The translations under genes were made by a program, and so were the position numbers. Positions 16,172 to 23,166 of a DNA stretch of 64,000 bases are shown here, one piece after another; the stretch's first letter is position 1; each line of letters opens with the position of its first letter. The DNA is taken from the NCBI RefSeq assembly GCF_024460475.1, contig NZ_JANFYN010000001.1, positions 47,326 through 111,325 of the forward strand, written 5' to 3'. Under the pieces are notes generated by a model. That model was not told the DNA's origin and ran no database searches. It saw only the letters and a list, made by a program, of their open reading frames with translations. The stretch comes from Holdemanella sp. MSK.7.32. Its GTDB lineage: Bacteria; Bacillota_I; Bacilli_A; Erysipelotrichales; Erysipelotrichaceae.

Positions 16172-16351
16172 CTATTTTTCGTTTCTAGCTTCCAATATTG
16201 CCTGAAGCGTTCTTTTTTCCTTTTCATACTCGTGTACTAAACTCCAATCACAAGCATCCCATCGGTCTTTCATATCGATATAGAACAACTCTCTGTCAAT
16301 CCATTCAATTCTTCTTTTGATTTCTTCGTTGGTCATATTCTGATATTCCAT
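16172..16351 (-). CDS. Small phage protein (59 aa)
   Basis: ATG 16351 is preceded by GAGGTGATAAAA, so I take it over the longer frame. The product (MEYQNMTNEEIKRRIEWIDR ...) is charged and helical. It overlaps the 3' end of no other gene when this start is used and is adjacent to the next small gene. Unknown function. Confidence 0.6.
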   Translation of the reverse strand: MEYQNMTNEEIKRRIEWIDRELFYIDMKDRWDACDWSLVHEYEKEKRTLQAILEARNEK

Positions 16352-16361
16352 TTTTATCACC

Positions 16362-16733
16362 TCACAATTCCCATACAGGCTTAAGAACTTCAATGATCTG
16401 TTCATATGTCATCTTATTATCGTTCTCTTGAAATTTTTGATCCAACACCATCGCACATTTTTTAAGTTTTAAAATACCAAGATCTTCTTTACTTACACTC
16501 CCATATCGACCTGAATTCGTCATCATTCCTAAAACGATCATGAATGTATTCAGTTTCGCATAATCTCCTAAGTGGTAATCTTTCCATTCATCACAAACTT
16601 CTTGAGCGAACTTCTTTCTGTTTAGTCTTGGCTTATCAGGTGGAAGAATCCCTTTTTCCTGCAAATTCTTTTTGATACGTTTTCTTTCGTCTTTTTCACG
16701 ATTGGTCATACGTTTATATTTCTTCGTTGCCAT
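16362..16733 (-). CDS. Phage early protein, unknown (123 aa)
   Basis: The 123-residue protein starts with a strongly basic segment (MATKKYKRMTNREKDERKRIKKNLQEKG) and continues with a helical domain (FAQEVCDEWKDYHLGDYAKL). A nucleic-acid-binding role would fit the basic N-terminus, but no family is recognised. It has AGGAG before the start and is in line with the early operon. Confidence 0.65.
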   Translation of the reverse strand: MATKKYKRMTNREKDERKRIKKNLQEKGILPPDKPRLNRKKFAQEVCDEWKDYHLGDYAKLNTFMIVLGMMTNSGRYGSVSKEDLGILKLKKCAMVLDQKFQENDNKMTYEQIIEVLKPVWEL

Positions 16734-16754
16734 ATACTCCTCCTACTTTAAGAA

Positions 16755-17018
16755 CTAGTTTCCATATCTTCTTTTATCGTCATGTTTTTTCAACTTGCAT
16801 ACTAATTCAAAAGTCGTTTGTATCTTTTCTGCATTAAACAATGCATCTTCTTTGATTCGATAAACATATAGATATCGTCTGTCATCTCGGATATAAACTG
16901 TTTTCGTTGCCAACTTTAACAATTCTTCAGCAAGATAAGTATCACCAAACCAATGCAATGAGCCGACCATAGTGATAACTCTAGCTTCAAAGTATAGAGA
17001 ATCTTTTTCTAATCTCAT
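16755..17018 (-). CDS. Phage early protein, unknown (87 aa)
   Basis: ATG 17018 follows GAGGAGGTGAAGCTA and is preferred over a longer frame that would run through copy 2 of the 45-bp element. The 87-residue protein (MRLEKDSLYFEARVITMVGS, RDDRRYLYVYRIKED) is mixed alpha/beta without a recognised family. Its ribosome-binding site directly abuts the 45-bp element. Confidence 0.6.
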   Translation of the reverse strand: MRLEKDSLYFEARVITMVGSLHWFGDTYLAEELLKLATKTVYIRDDRRYLYVYRIKEDALFNAEKIQTTFELVCKLKKHDDKRRYGN

Positions 17019-17032
17019 TAGCTTCACCTCCT

Positions 17033-17077
17033 CACTCTGCATTATTCGAGGGCTTGTGACCTCCGTTGGCTGCATTA
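17033..17077 (-). repeat. 45-bp intercistronic element, copy 2
   Basis: This is the majority form of the element. It lies 9 bp after the stop of the upstream membrane protein gene and ends directly at the GAGGAGG ribosome-binding site of the 87-residue protein. Copy 3 shares the flanking bases up to that site as well. Confidence 0.85.
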
Positions 17078-17086
17078 AGGAGGACT

Positions 17087-17344
17087 TTATTCGTCCTCAG
17101 TTTTGAATGTGTGTGTGCATTGGCAATTTAGCGTTTGTTTGCCTTCTAAATAGGCTTTTTTAATTCTAATCTCTAGATCTTCAGCCATAATAGATGCAGT
17201 TACAATCACAAGAATCAATAGAATAGATGCGAATAACAAACAGTCTTGTATGCTTAGCTTAGAAGTCACTTGACTAAGCAAAACACCCAAAATCACTCCG
17301 AATACAACGCTAATCAATGTCTTTTTAATTTTTCTCTTTCCCAC
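17087..17344 (-). CDS. Small two-helix membrane protein
   Basis: Starts at GTG 17344 after AAAAGGAGAGAAACGAAA. The 85-residue product has two hydrophobic helices (KTLISVVFGVILGVLLSQVT and CLLFASILLILVIVTASIM) and a polar C-terminus. It is in the early phage operon behind the B ATPase. A holin is conceivable from its size and two helices, but nothing else supports that. Confidence 0.6.
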   Translation of the reverse strand: MGKRKIKKTLISVVFGVILGVLLSQVTSKLSIQDCLLFASILLILVIVTASIMAEDLEIRIKKAYLEGKQTLNCQCTHTFKTEDE

Positions 17345-17447
17345 TTTCGTTTCTCTCCTTTTTATTGTTTTTTATACTTACATAGATTGCATATACAACT
17401 ATGGCAGTGCAGATTTTATAGATCATTTGTACTAATTTATTTAGCAT
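17325..17447 (-). CDS. Candidate 40-aa membrane peptide
   Basis: ATG 17447 lies directly after the B ATPase stop, with AGAGG upstream, and opens a 40-codon frame with a hydrophobic stretch (MIYKICTAIVVYAIYVSI) and a basic tail. It overlaps the next gene by 20 bp. It is supported only by coupling and composition. Confidence 0.4.
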   Translation of the reverse strand: MLNKLVQMIYKICTAIVVYAIYVSIKNNKKERNESGKEKN

Positions 17448-18395
17448 TTAAATAACCTCTATTCCTAACGTTCTAGCCATGGCAAACAGTCCATTCACTG
17501 AAACATCATCATTGTTAATGCTATTTTCATAAACATTGGTTGCTCCACGAATGCCCCATTTTGATTTACAAACACCTTTTAAGAAGTTCAATTCTTTATT
17601 CAATCCTTGTTGTTTTAACGCTGGGAATAATTTTTCTACATCATCATCGGTAACATTGGATGTTGAATAGTATCGGCTCATCTTAATTCTTGAAAACAGC
17701 TGAGCGAATTGTGCTTCCTGTTTTCCTTTCATCTTTGAATAGACCTCTGTATTACCAATCAACACGATTCCAACACCCTTTGTTCCTGTGATTGAGTTTG
17801 GATCAGCAAGGGTTCTTATCTGTTCAAGAGCAGATAACTTCAAGTGTTGAGCTTCATCGATGATGATCACTCTGTTTGTTCCTTCGAGCTTATCTCTAAT
17901 CGAAAGCATCAACTCCATCTTGTTTCTGCTTTCAGGAATTTTAAGTGTCCTAGCTAGAAGTCTAAGCATATTGCCTAGAGTTCCAGCTACAGGACTCATT
18001 TCCATATAGATTGCTTGCGTTAGATTTTCTCTTACATATTTCTGCGCTGCTTTTGTTTTACCAATTCCTGCATCACCATGAGCGATTGCGATACCTCCAT
18101 TTAATTGAGCATATCTAATCATCTTATAAATATCTTCGCTGATAGAAATAGGAATGTAATCTTCCATCGGTTTATATGTTTGAACCTTTTCTTTGATTTC
18201 CTTTTGTTCAGTAATAGTGTCTAAATATTCAACGATTTTAGCTTCTACTGCTGTTACATCGCCTTTGTATTTACCACCTCTATACTGCGAAAGAGCTGTC
18301 ATACTCACGCCAATCAGTGGCGCAATCTTCGCTTGAGAAACACCAGCTTCTTTCATGTATTTCTCAAGTCTTTCTTTAACTGCAACGTTAAGCAT
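17448..18395 (-). CDS. MuB-type transposition ATPase
   Basis: The 315-residue protein has an N-terminal helix-turn-helix (SQAKIAPLIGVSMTALSQYR, residues 20-39), a AAA+ domain with Walker A GDAGIGKT (107-114) and Walker B VIIIDEAQHL (Asp180, Glu181), and a C-terminal helical domain. This is the MuB/IstB-like plan: it coats target DNA, gives target immunity and stimulates the transposase. It overlaps the transposase gene by 8 bp, so the two are translationally coupled. Confidence 0.92.
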   Translation of the reverse strand: MLNVAVKERLEKYMKEAGVSQAKIAPLIGVSMTALSQYRGGKYKGDVTAVEAKIVEYLDTITEQKEIKEKVQTYKPMEDYIPISISEDIYKMIRYAQLNGGIAIAHGDAGIGKTKAAQKYVRENLTQAIYMEMSPVAGTLGNMLRLLARTLKIPESRNKMELMLSIRDKLEGTNRVIIIDEAQHLKLSALEQIRTLADPNSITGTKGVGIVLIGNTEVYSKMKGKQEAQFAQLFSRIKMSRYYSTSNVTDDDVEKLFPALKQQGLNKELNFLKGVCKSKWGIRGATNVYENSINNDDVSVNGLFAMARTLGIEVI

Positions 18396-20316
18396 AATAA
18401 TCTCCTCCTTGTCGCTTAATTGAGTTTATATTCATCTTGTCTAAATCCACATCATGCACTTTGTATAACATTGGCTTTTCATCCGCATTTAAGATCTCTA
18501 AATCGTAGTTTGGTTTAGAAACATCACTGTCTTTGTTGTCTTTAGCAGATTTCAGCAACAATTCAAGTGCAGTATTTCTATCGATATTAGCAATGATTGA
18601 ATCCTTGATTGCTTCCTTAGCAACTTTCTTAAGTTCTCTAGTTTTAGCCATCGCAAGTTTTACTTCGTCCTTACTTGCTCCATATTCAAGCACTGCTACA
18701 TTGTCGGATTCAACTTCCATGATGAATCTATCATCAAGGTCATATACTCTAACTTTGGATAAATCATCAGGATCATATCTTAGATATACTTTCTTATTCA
18801 GCATTTGCATGATTAATTCATTATTGAAGTAATCTAGCTGAGTTCCACCAATCTTCAAACTAACGCCACGTCTTGTCACTTTTTGAGCTCGAGTGGATCT
18901 TAACATCATAAGATTTAACTGCTCTTCGGTTGCAGTTGTCTTCGTATGTAGGTTTTCCTGATAAACATCAATCTTTCTTTTACCTTTATCCGCTGCAACT
19001 GCACCGTTGTATTCTTCATAATTCAAGTAATATTCAATCAGCTCTTCTATTTCTTTGATAAATGCTTGTTTTTCAGGTATATTTCCGTTTTTAAGTTCAA
19101 CTTTTAATATTTCAGGCTTTTCAACTACGTTACCGCCTGTATAAGTTGCAAACAATCTAGAAATACTATTTTTGAAATCTAAGAATCTTCGTTCAATGAT
19201 CTTAGCTTTTGCGTTTCTAACGAGTGCATTGACCATATTGATTCCTAAGCGTTCAAGAATTGGAGGAGGAGTAAATTTATCTTCGTCCTTTTTCTTCTTT
19301 CTGTGTCCTGAACCGCCGAAGTCAAATGTTAAGAACTCTCGTCCGTTGTCCAGGTAAACATTCTTAGGTATTCCATACTTCTTAATGCCTCTCCTTAATG
19401 AATAAATTGAAGCTTGCGATGATGGGGTATCTGTAATGTAGATACATGTCATAATTCCGCTTCGTGCATCCATAAAGGCTGTCAGATATAGCCTGAAGGT
19501 CTTTTCGCCATCCCCAACAATTACATCAATTGTATGGTTATCACCAATCCAGTAATCGTTTGAATCCATGTTGTCGTACGTCCTTCGGATGTATGGCGCA
19601 CATCTATCGTCAAATGCCTTATCTCCATCTCTTCCAAGAGTTAGGATTGCATCAGGAATATCGGATTTTACATGCCTTGTAAAAGTGCAATAAGCTGGTA
19701 TATCCTCATATAACTCAGGTGCTTTATTTTGAATATATAGTTGAGTATATTGATAGCATTTTCTAAGTGGATGCTTTGCTTGATCTAACAAGAAGCTCAA
19801 GAACACCTGCCACACATGTTCATCAATTTTTGTGTAGCCTTTCTTGGCTTTTCCTCGTTTATCAATCAAGCCTTCTAGATCTCCATTCTTTAAGGCTTTA
19901 AACTTACGATAAAGAATACTTGTAGAGATATTAAGTTCAGGATGTTCTAACTTCATCTTAGTGATGAATAGTTCATCAACTTCACTCTTATTTCTTGCGT
20001 TTTCTTTATTCCTGAAGGATTGCCATTCATTAATGACGTTTTCCCAAAATACACATTCCTCTCTTTCTTCGGTACTCATAAGCTCCAGCTTTTCAGCATT
20101 CTGTACTTCAATTTTGGTGTTTAAGATACCTTTAGATTGGTAGTATTTTTGTTGTTCCTCTTCTGTCAGTTGATCTAGAGGTATGGCATGAACTAATCTA
20201 CCTCTTGAATTTTTAACTTGTACAGATTTATAAAAGCCTTCTGTAACAAGTTGTTGAATTCTAACTCTGTGACATCCTTTTAATTCTGCTAATTCTTGAA
20301 GTGTTAGCGTCTCCAT
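18388..20316 (-). CDS. MuA-type DDE transposase
   Basis: The 642-residue protein is close to Mu A in length. The N-terminus carries a winged-helix Mu-type DNA-binding region (LTLQELAELKGCHRVRIQQL), followed by end-binding helix-turn-helix domains and an RNase H-like catalytic core. The DDE triad is best placed at Asp259 (YWIGDN), Asp323 (VYLDNGREF) and Glu375 (KIIERRF). A beta-barrel and a basic C-terminal tail follow. It integrates the phage and replicates it by transposition. ATG 20316 follows AGGAGGTGGTTAA, directly after copy 3 of the 45-bp element. Confidence 0.95.
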   Translation of the reverse strand: METLTLQELAELKGCHRVRIQQLVTEGFYKSVQVKNSRGRLVHAIPLDQLTEEEQQKYYQSKGILNTKIEVQNAEKLELMSTEEREECVFWENVINEWQSFRNKENARNKSEVDELFITKMKLEHPELNISTSILYRKFKALKNGDLEGLIDKRGKAKKGYTKIDEHVWQVFLSFLLDQAKHPLRKCYQYTQLYIQNKAPELYEDIPAYCTFTRHVKSDIPDAILTLGRDGDKAFDDRCAPYIRRTYDNMDSNDYWIGDNHTIDVIVGDGEKTFRLYLTAFMDARSGIMTCIYITDTPSSQASIYSLRRGIKKYGIPKNVYLDNGREFLTFDFGGSGHRKKKKDEDKFTPPPILERLGINMVNALVRNAKAKIIERRFLDFKNSISRLFATYTGGNVVEKPEILKVELKNGNIPEKQAFIKEIEELIEYYLNYEEYNGAVAADKGKRKIDVYQENLHTKTTATEEQLNLMMLRSTRAQKVTRRGVSLKIGGTQLDYFNNELIMQMLNKKVYLRYDPDDLSKVRVYDLDDRFIMEVESDNVAVLEYGASKDEVKLAMAKTRELKKVAKEAIKDSIIANIDRNTALELLLKSAKDNKDSDVSKPNYDLEILNADEKPMLYKVHDVDLDKMNINSIKRQGGDYYA

Positions 20317-20329
20317 TTAACCACCTCCT

Positions 20330-20374
20330 CACTCTGCATTATTCGAGGGCTTGTGACCTCCGCTGGCTGCATTA
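20330..20374 (-). repeat. 45-bp intercistronic element, copy 3
   Basis: Differs from copy 2 at one base (20362). It begins 9 bp after the stop of the antirepressor-like gene and leads into the transposase ribosome-binding site. As the 5' leader of the transposase cistron it is well placed to control transposase expression. Confidence 0.85.
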
Positions 20375-20382
20375 AGAAGGAA

Positions 20383-21093
20383 CTACTGTTCCTTGTAGTG
20401 TTTTTCGTAATAACTTTTTACTGCTGGAGAAGAAATTGGATAACCAGCTACAACGCAATATCTAGCGATTGAACTAAAATTGAATTTCTCTTGATATATC
20501 ATTTCTTCCATCATCGCATTTACTGCTTTCTTGATTTCATCAGGGAATTGATCCAGCTTACACTTTGAATAATCAATTACGACTTCTTTTTGTGTTTGTT
20601 CAGCTTTCTTTTTATTTTCCAGCTTGCTTTCTTTAATTACCATTGCTAGATATTGACAAATTTCTGTCGTTGATTGCGTTAGAGTTAACAAATTTTTTGA
20701 AAGTTCAATCATATTTTCAATTACAACTTTATTACCATCCTCAGCATCTTTGTTTTGGTTAATTGAATATGTGCCTCGTTGTCTAAGAGTAGGCAACACT
20801 TCGCTAGTCACCCATCTTTTGACTTTTCTTGCTTCAGGTAGTTTAGAGCCAAATATAAGAGAGTAAACACCTGATTCATTTATAAGAATAGGTTTCTGTT
20901 CTCTGCCCATGGAGTCACGAATAGTTACCCCATTTATTTTGTCTTCGTTATCAACATGATCAATGATTGCCTTCCTTGGATTTGAAAATCCAAGTACTGT
21001 AGCAACATCTTTTCCAACAAAGTATGGATTTCCTTCAATTAACATACTTCTCACTTTTTGGCCTTGAAAATCAAATTTAATTATTTCGTTCAC
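20383..21093 (-). CDS. BRO-N antirepressor-like protein
   Basis: The 236-residue protein has an N-terminal BRO domain (MLIEGNPYFVGKDVATVLGF, then DHVDNEDKI, LINESGVYSLIFGSKLPEAR and WVTSEVLPTLRQRG) and a separate C-terminal helical domain, joined by a Lys/Glu-rich linker. Proteins of this type act as phage antirepressors or DNA-binding regulators. It overlaps the Ner-like gene by 4 bp, so it is in the early operon under the operators. In Mu there is no equivalent between ner and A. Confidence 0.85.
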   Translation of the reverse strand: MNEIIKFDFQGQKVRSMLIEGNPYFVGKDVATVLGFSNPRKAIIDHVDNEDKINGVTIRDSMGREQKPILINESGVYSLIFGSKLPEARKVKRWVTSEVLPTLRQRGTYSINQNKDAEDGNKVVIENMIELSKNLLTLTQSTTEICQYLAMVIKESKLENKKKAEQTQKEVVIDYSKCKLDQFPDEIKKAVNAMMEEMIYQEKFNFSSIARYCVVAGYPISSPAVKSYYEKHYKEQ

Positions 21094-21308
21094 TTTAGCT
21101 CCTCCTTAATAATTAGTTCTTTAGAATCTACATTTAGTGCATCAGCTATAGCTTTAATACGTACTAAGCTACATTTACCAGCTTGATTATTTTCAATTTG
21201 CGAAATTGCATTTTTACCTAAACCTGCTTTTATACTTAATCCATGTCTTGTTAAGCCTGATTTCAAACGCAAGTTTTTTATTTTTTCAATATTTACTAGG
21301 ACTAACAT
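21090..21308 (-). CDS. Ner/Cro-like HTH regulator
   Basis: A 72-residue XRE-type helix-turn-helix protein (IKNLRLKSGLTRHGLSIKAG, LGKNAISQIENNQAG). It is the first gene of the leftward early operon and is divergent from the repressor, the position of Ner in Mu and Cro in lambdoid phages. It should shut down repressor or early transcription by binding the shared operators. AAGGAGGTAA precedes the start. Confidence 0.85.
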   Translation of the reverse strand: MLVLVNIEKIKNLRLKSGLTRHGLSIKAGLGKNAISQIENNQAGKCSLVRIKAIADALNVDSKELIIKEELK

Positions 21309-21446
21309 ATTTACCTCCTTAAACTTACCTCTTTCGGTAATCTTTAAAATAAGTATATATTACCCTATACGGTAAGTCAAATGTTTTTGTTGCTTTTTAT
21401 TCCCTTAAACGGTAATAACTGATATACTAATCATTAGGTGATAAAG
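21309..21446. promoter_or_regulatory. Lysis-lysogeny control region with three operators
   Basis: Between the divergent Ner-like and repressor genes lie three 16-bp sites of the form TTACC-N6-GGTAA: 21325-21340 (exact), 21360-21375 (exact) and 21400-21415 (one change, TTCCC). Centres are 35 and 40 bp apart. The first site is next to the Ner-like start and the third close to the repressor start, so they can cover both promoters. Confidence 0.85.
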
Positions 21447-21923
21447 ATGGATACAAAAAAAGAGATTGCAAGAAAAATTAAATTATTAAGGCAGGAAAAA
21501 AATTTAACTCAACAAAAACTATCAGAGCTTACAGGCATCACACTAAGATCTATAATCAATTATGAAAATGCTGTTCATGAACCTAATTCAAAAAGTATGG
21601 TTTTATTGGAGAATTTTTTTAATGTATCAGGATCATATCTTCGTGGAGAAACAGAAGAAAGGGATCAAATGGTTTGGGATGATTCTGAAATCATGGACGA
21701 AGTTGAAAAACAACTGATATCATCGATGAAAGCTTTATCTAATTTAGCCATTGCTCAAACAGACGCTAACAAAAAGATTCTGTTTAATTTTTTTGTTGAG
21801 TTTAGAGGTTTAGTCGAATCTTTGGAAAGCAACGATGATTTCTATTTGTTAACTGAAACGATGATTAAAAATTTCAACACGTTAGAAAGAATTATCAGAC
21901 ATTCTAAATCATCCCAAGACTAA
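21447..21923 (+). CDS. Phage repressor (XRE family)
   Basis: The 158-residue protein has an N-terminal helix-turn-helix (IKLLRQEKNLTQQKLSELTG, ITLRSIINYENAVHEP) and a helical C-terminal part for oligomerisation; there is no S24 autoprotease domain. It is the only plus-strand gene of the prophage control region and is divergent from the early operon, as Mu c is. ATG 21447 is chosen because AGGTGATAAAG precedes it; a GTG at 21438 is in frame. It should keep the prophage silent through the three operators. Confidence 0.85.
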   Translation: MDTKKEIARKIKLLRQEKNLTQQKLSELTGITLRSIINYENAVHEPNSKSMVLLENFFNVSGSYLRGETEERDQMVWDDSEIMDEVEKQLISSMKALSNLAIAQTDANKKILFNFFVEFRGLVESLESNDDFYLLTETMIKNFNTLERIIRHSKSSQD

Positions 21924-22006
21924 AATACTATATATGGTACACTTTATCTTCCCTTATATCCAAGCGTGATAGGATATATCAAAATACGATATTTTTATAA
22001 AAAAAA

Positions 22007-22040
22007 GATGCAAATTCATTATAAAATCTGCATCATTTTT
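22007..22040 (+). terminator. Terminator after the repressor
   Basis: GATGCA and TGCATC pair across a 16-base loop and are followed by ATTTTT. It ends the repressor transcript just before the next promoter. Confidence 0.6.
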
Positions 22041-22049
22041 ATGTTTTCA

Positions 22050-22078
22050 TTGACATAGTAGGCATACTATGTTATAAT
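22050..22078 (+). promoter_or_regulatory. Strong sigma-A promoter with embedded palindromic operator
   Basis: TTGACA (22050-22055) and TATAAT (22073-22078) match consensus perfectly with a 17-bp spacer. The spacer and -35 edge form a perfect palindrome ACATAGTA-GGCA-TACTATGT (22053-22072). A repressor bound there would block RNA polymerase. The ribbon-helix-helix protein encoded two genes downstream is the obvious candidate. Confidence 0.85.
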
Positions 22079-22108
22079 AATAATGTAAAGAGGGAAGGAG
22101 GTGTTAAG

Positions 22109-22249
22109 ATGGATGAACATATTAGCGAGATTATAAAAGACCTCTCAGAAGCTTTCCTAGCAATTGTTAGTTCGATCTGCTTAATCATTACTACTGCTAG
22201 AAAAAAATCCAAGAAGTCCAAATCCAAATCTCGAAAAAGGGTAAGATGA
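22109..22249 (+). CDS. Small membrane peptide with basic tail (46 aa)
   Basis: ATG 22109 follows AAGGAGGTGTTAAG, an excellent ribosome-binding site, and lies 30 bp after the consensus promoter. The 46-residue peptide has an acidic N-terminus, a hydrophobic helix (AFLAIVSSICLIITTA, residues 15-30) and a tail of 14 Lys/Arg/Ser residues (RKKSKKSKSKSRKR). This shape occurs in small membrane toxins and in membrane-acting phage peptides, but no family match is claimed. A hairpin overlaps its stop codon. Confidence 0.65.
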   Translation: MDEHISEIIKDLSEAFLAIVSSICLIITTARKKSKKSKSKSRKRVR

Positions 22250-22263
22250 GGGAAACCTCATCT
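22244..22263 (+). other. Stable GAAA-tetraloop hairpin over the peptide stop codon
   Basis: AGATGAGG-GAAA-CCTCATCT is a perfect 8-bp stem with a GNRA loop and contains the stop codon. The following bases are only weakly T-rich, so it may be a partial terminator or an mRNA stabiliser between the first and second cistron. Confidence 0.55.
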
Positions 22264-22306
22264 CCCTATTTCAATTATAATATAACATGTTCGTCTATCA
22301 TCATCA

Positions 22307-22474
22307 ATGAAAATCTTAGATATTATTGTATGCGCATTATCCTTAGTTGTTATTATTGAAGGCTTCGAAGGAGAGTTTGCCAATCCTACTATTTTTGATA
22401 TTACGAAATGGATCAGCTGTATAGCAATGATTGCATGCTATATCAACTACAGAAAAAGAGATAATATGAAATGA
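22307..22474 (+). CDS. Small two-helix membrane protein (55 aa)
   Basis: A 55-residue frame whose stop overlaps the start of the ribbon-helix-helix gene (ATGA). Two hydrophobic helices (MKILDIIVCALSLVVIIEGF and WISCIAMIACYIN) flank a short acidic loop. No ribosome-binding site is seen, but a 7-codon frame (ATG 22287) ends overlapping its ATG, which could couple translation. The tight overlap downstream supports it as a gene. Confidence 0.55.
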   Translation: MKILDIIVCALSLVVIIEGFEGEFANPTIFDITKWISCIAMIACYINYRKRDNMK

Positions 22475-22668
22475 CTGAATTTAATGAAAATGAATATAAA
22501 CGAGAATGGAGAAAAGAGAACATGAAACCCGTTCGTGCGAGTTTTAAAAAAGACTTCGTAGATCAATTCAAAGAGGCATGTAAAATTCTTGGAATTAGTC
22601 AAGCAGACGCTATTCGTGAAGCCATGAATAATACTATTCAAAAAGCTGATAAAATCAGTAAAAAATAA
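22471..22668 (+). CDS. Ribbon-helix-helix DNA-binding protein (Arc/CopG-like)
   Basis: The 65-residue protein contains a beta strand MKPVRASFKKDF followed by two helices (VDQFKEACKILGISQADAIR, EAMNNTIQKAD), the ribbon-helix-helix pattern. Such dimers bind short palindromes and usually control their own operon. The perfect palindrome inside the upstream promoter is the likely site. It is translationally coupled to the preceding membrane protein gene. Antitoxins of this fold are common. Confidence 0.75.
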   Translation: MTEFNENEYKREWRKENMKPVRASFKKDFVDQFKEACKILGISQADAIREAMNNTIQKADKISKK

Positions 22669-23166
22669 TAGCTTAAAATCACCTTTTAAGAAACGTAAAA
22701 AATTAGTCTTTTTTTGAAAATCTCACTGTAAATCCATTTTTATTAAAAGGTTGTTGAAAACTATAAAAAAGCCGATAAAATGGGGGTTTTTGAGAATTTA
22801 CAGTGAAAATCCTAAAAACTTACAGTGAGATTTCTTTTTTTACCTCTTAAAATTAAATTTATATATACAGATTTTTAATTCTTTTAAAACCTTAAAACTT
22901 ACCTTTTAAAAGTCATAAAAGCCTTTATTTATCGGCGATTATTGACTTTTTTTATTTTTGTTTAAAAGGTAGTAAAAGGTTTTTAAAAGTTCATTTTTCA
23001 TTATTTTTTTAAAATTCTTTTATTCTTCAAAAATGCTCTTTTTTTACGATTTTTTTGTTGCAAAATAAAAATTACTGTTTTTCATAGTATTACAGTAATT
23101 TCACTCAAAATTGCACGATTTTATGGGCTTTTTTAAACTTTTTACGGGTTTTTACGGATTTTTTCA
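22669..23166. other. Non-coding phage left-end region with repeated motifs
   Basis: About 500 very AT-rich bases without a gene. The motif TTACAGTGA occurs at 22721-22734 (minus), 22795-22812 and 22818-22834 (plus); a further copy at 23175-23188 lies just past the estimated end, and it is identical to the first over 14 bp (GATTTACAGTGAGA). Near the end CCGTAAAAA occurs twice in tandem. Around 23070-23105 AAATTACTG and CAGTAATTT form an inverted repeat. Repeated sites at a Mu-like end are expected to bind the transposase. Nothing else is seen here. Confidence 0.55.

Larger units (their letters stand above)
1..23166. mobile_element. Mu-like transposable prophage (partial, contractile tail)
   Basis: Gene order and families are those of a Mu-like phage: repressor, Ner-like protein, DDE transposase A, ATPase B, GemA, Mor, gp25/26/27-like genes, terminase, portal, MuF, capsid, then sheath and tube of a contractile tail. 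The portal is of the SPP1 type and the tail resembles Bacillus PBSX (Xkd), so the structural module is the Firmicutes version. The genetic left end faces the right of the window. The end placed at 23166 is an estimate: there the minus strand begins 5'-TG, as Mu ends do, exactly where a kinase gene is interrupted. The right end of the phage (tail fibre, baseplate and lysis genes) lies before position 1. Confidence 0.9.

Noticed and set aside
17025..17075. Longer N-terminus for the 87-residue protein, read through the 45-bp element
   Set aside because: The element is non-coding in the other two places, and a strong ribosome-binding site precedes the internal ATG at 17018.
15023..20374. The three 45-bp elements as a CRISPR array or tandem repeat
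   Set aside because: They are 2-3 kb apart with whole genes between them, so there are no spacers; they are intercistronic elements.
22287..22310. Seven-codon frame before the 55-residue membrane protein as a real leader peptide
   Set aside because: Its stop overlaps the next ATG, which is suggestive, but there is no ribosome-binding site, so I mention it only as a possible coupling device.
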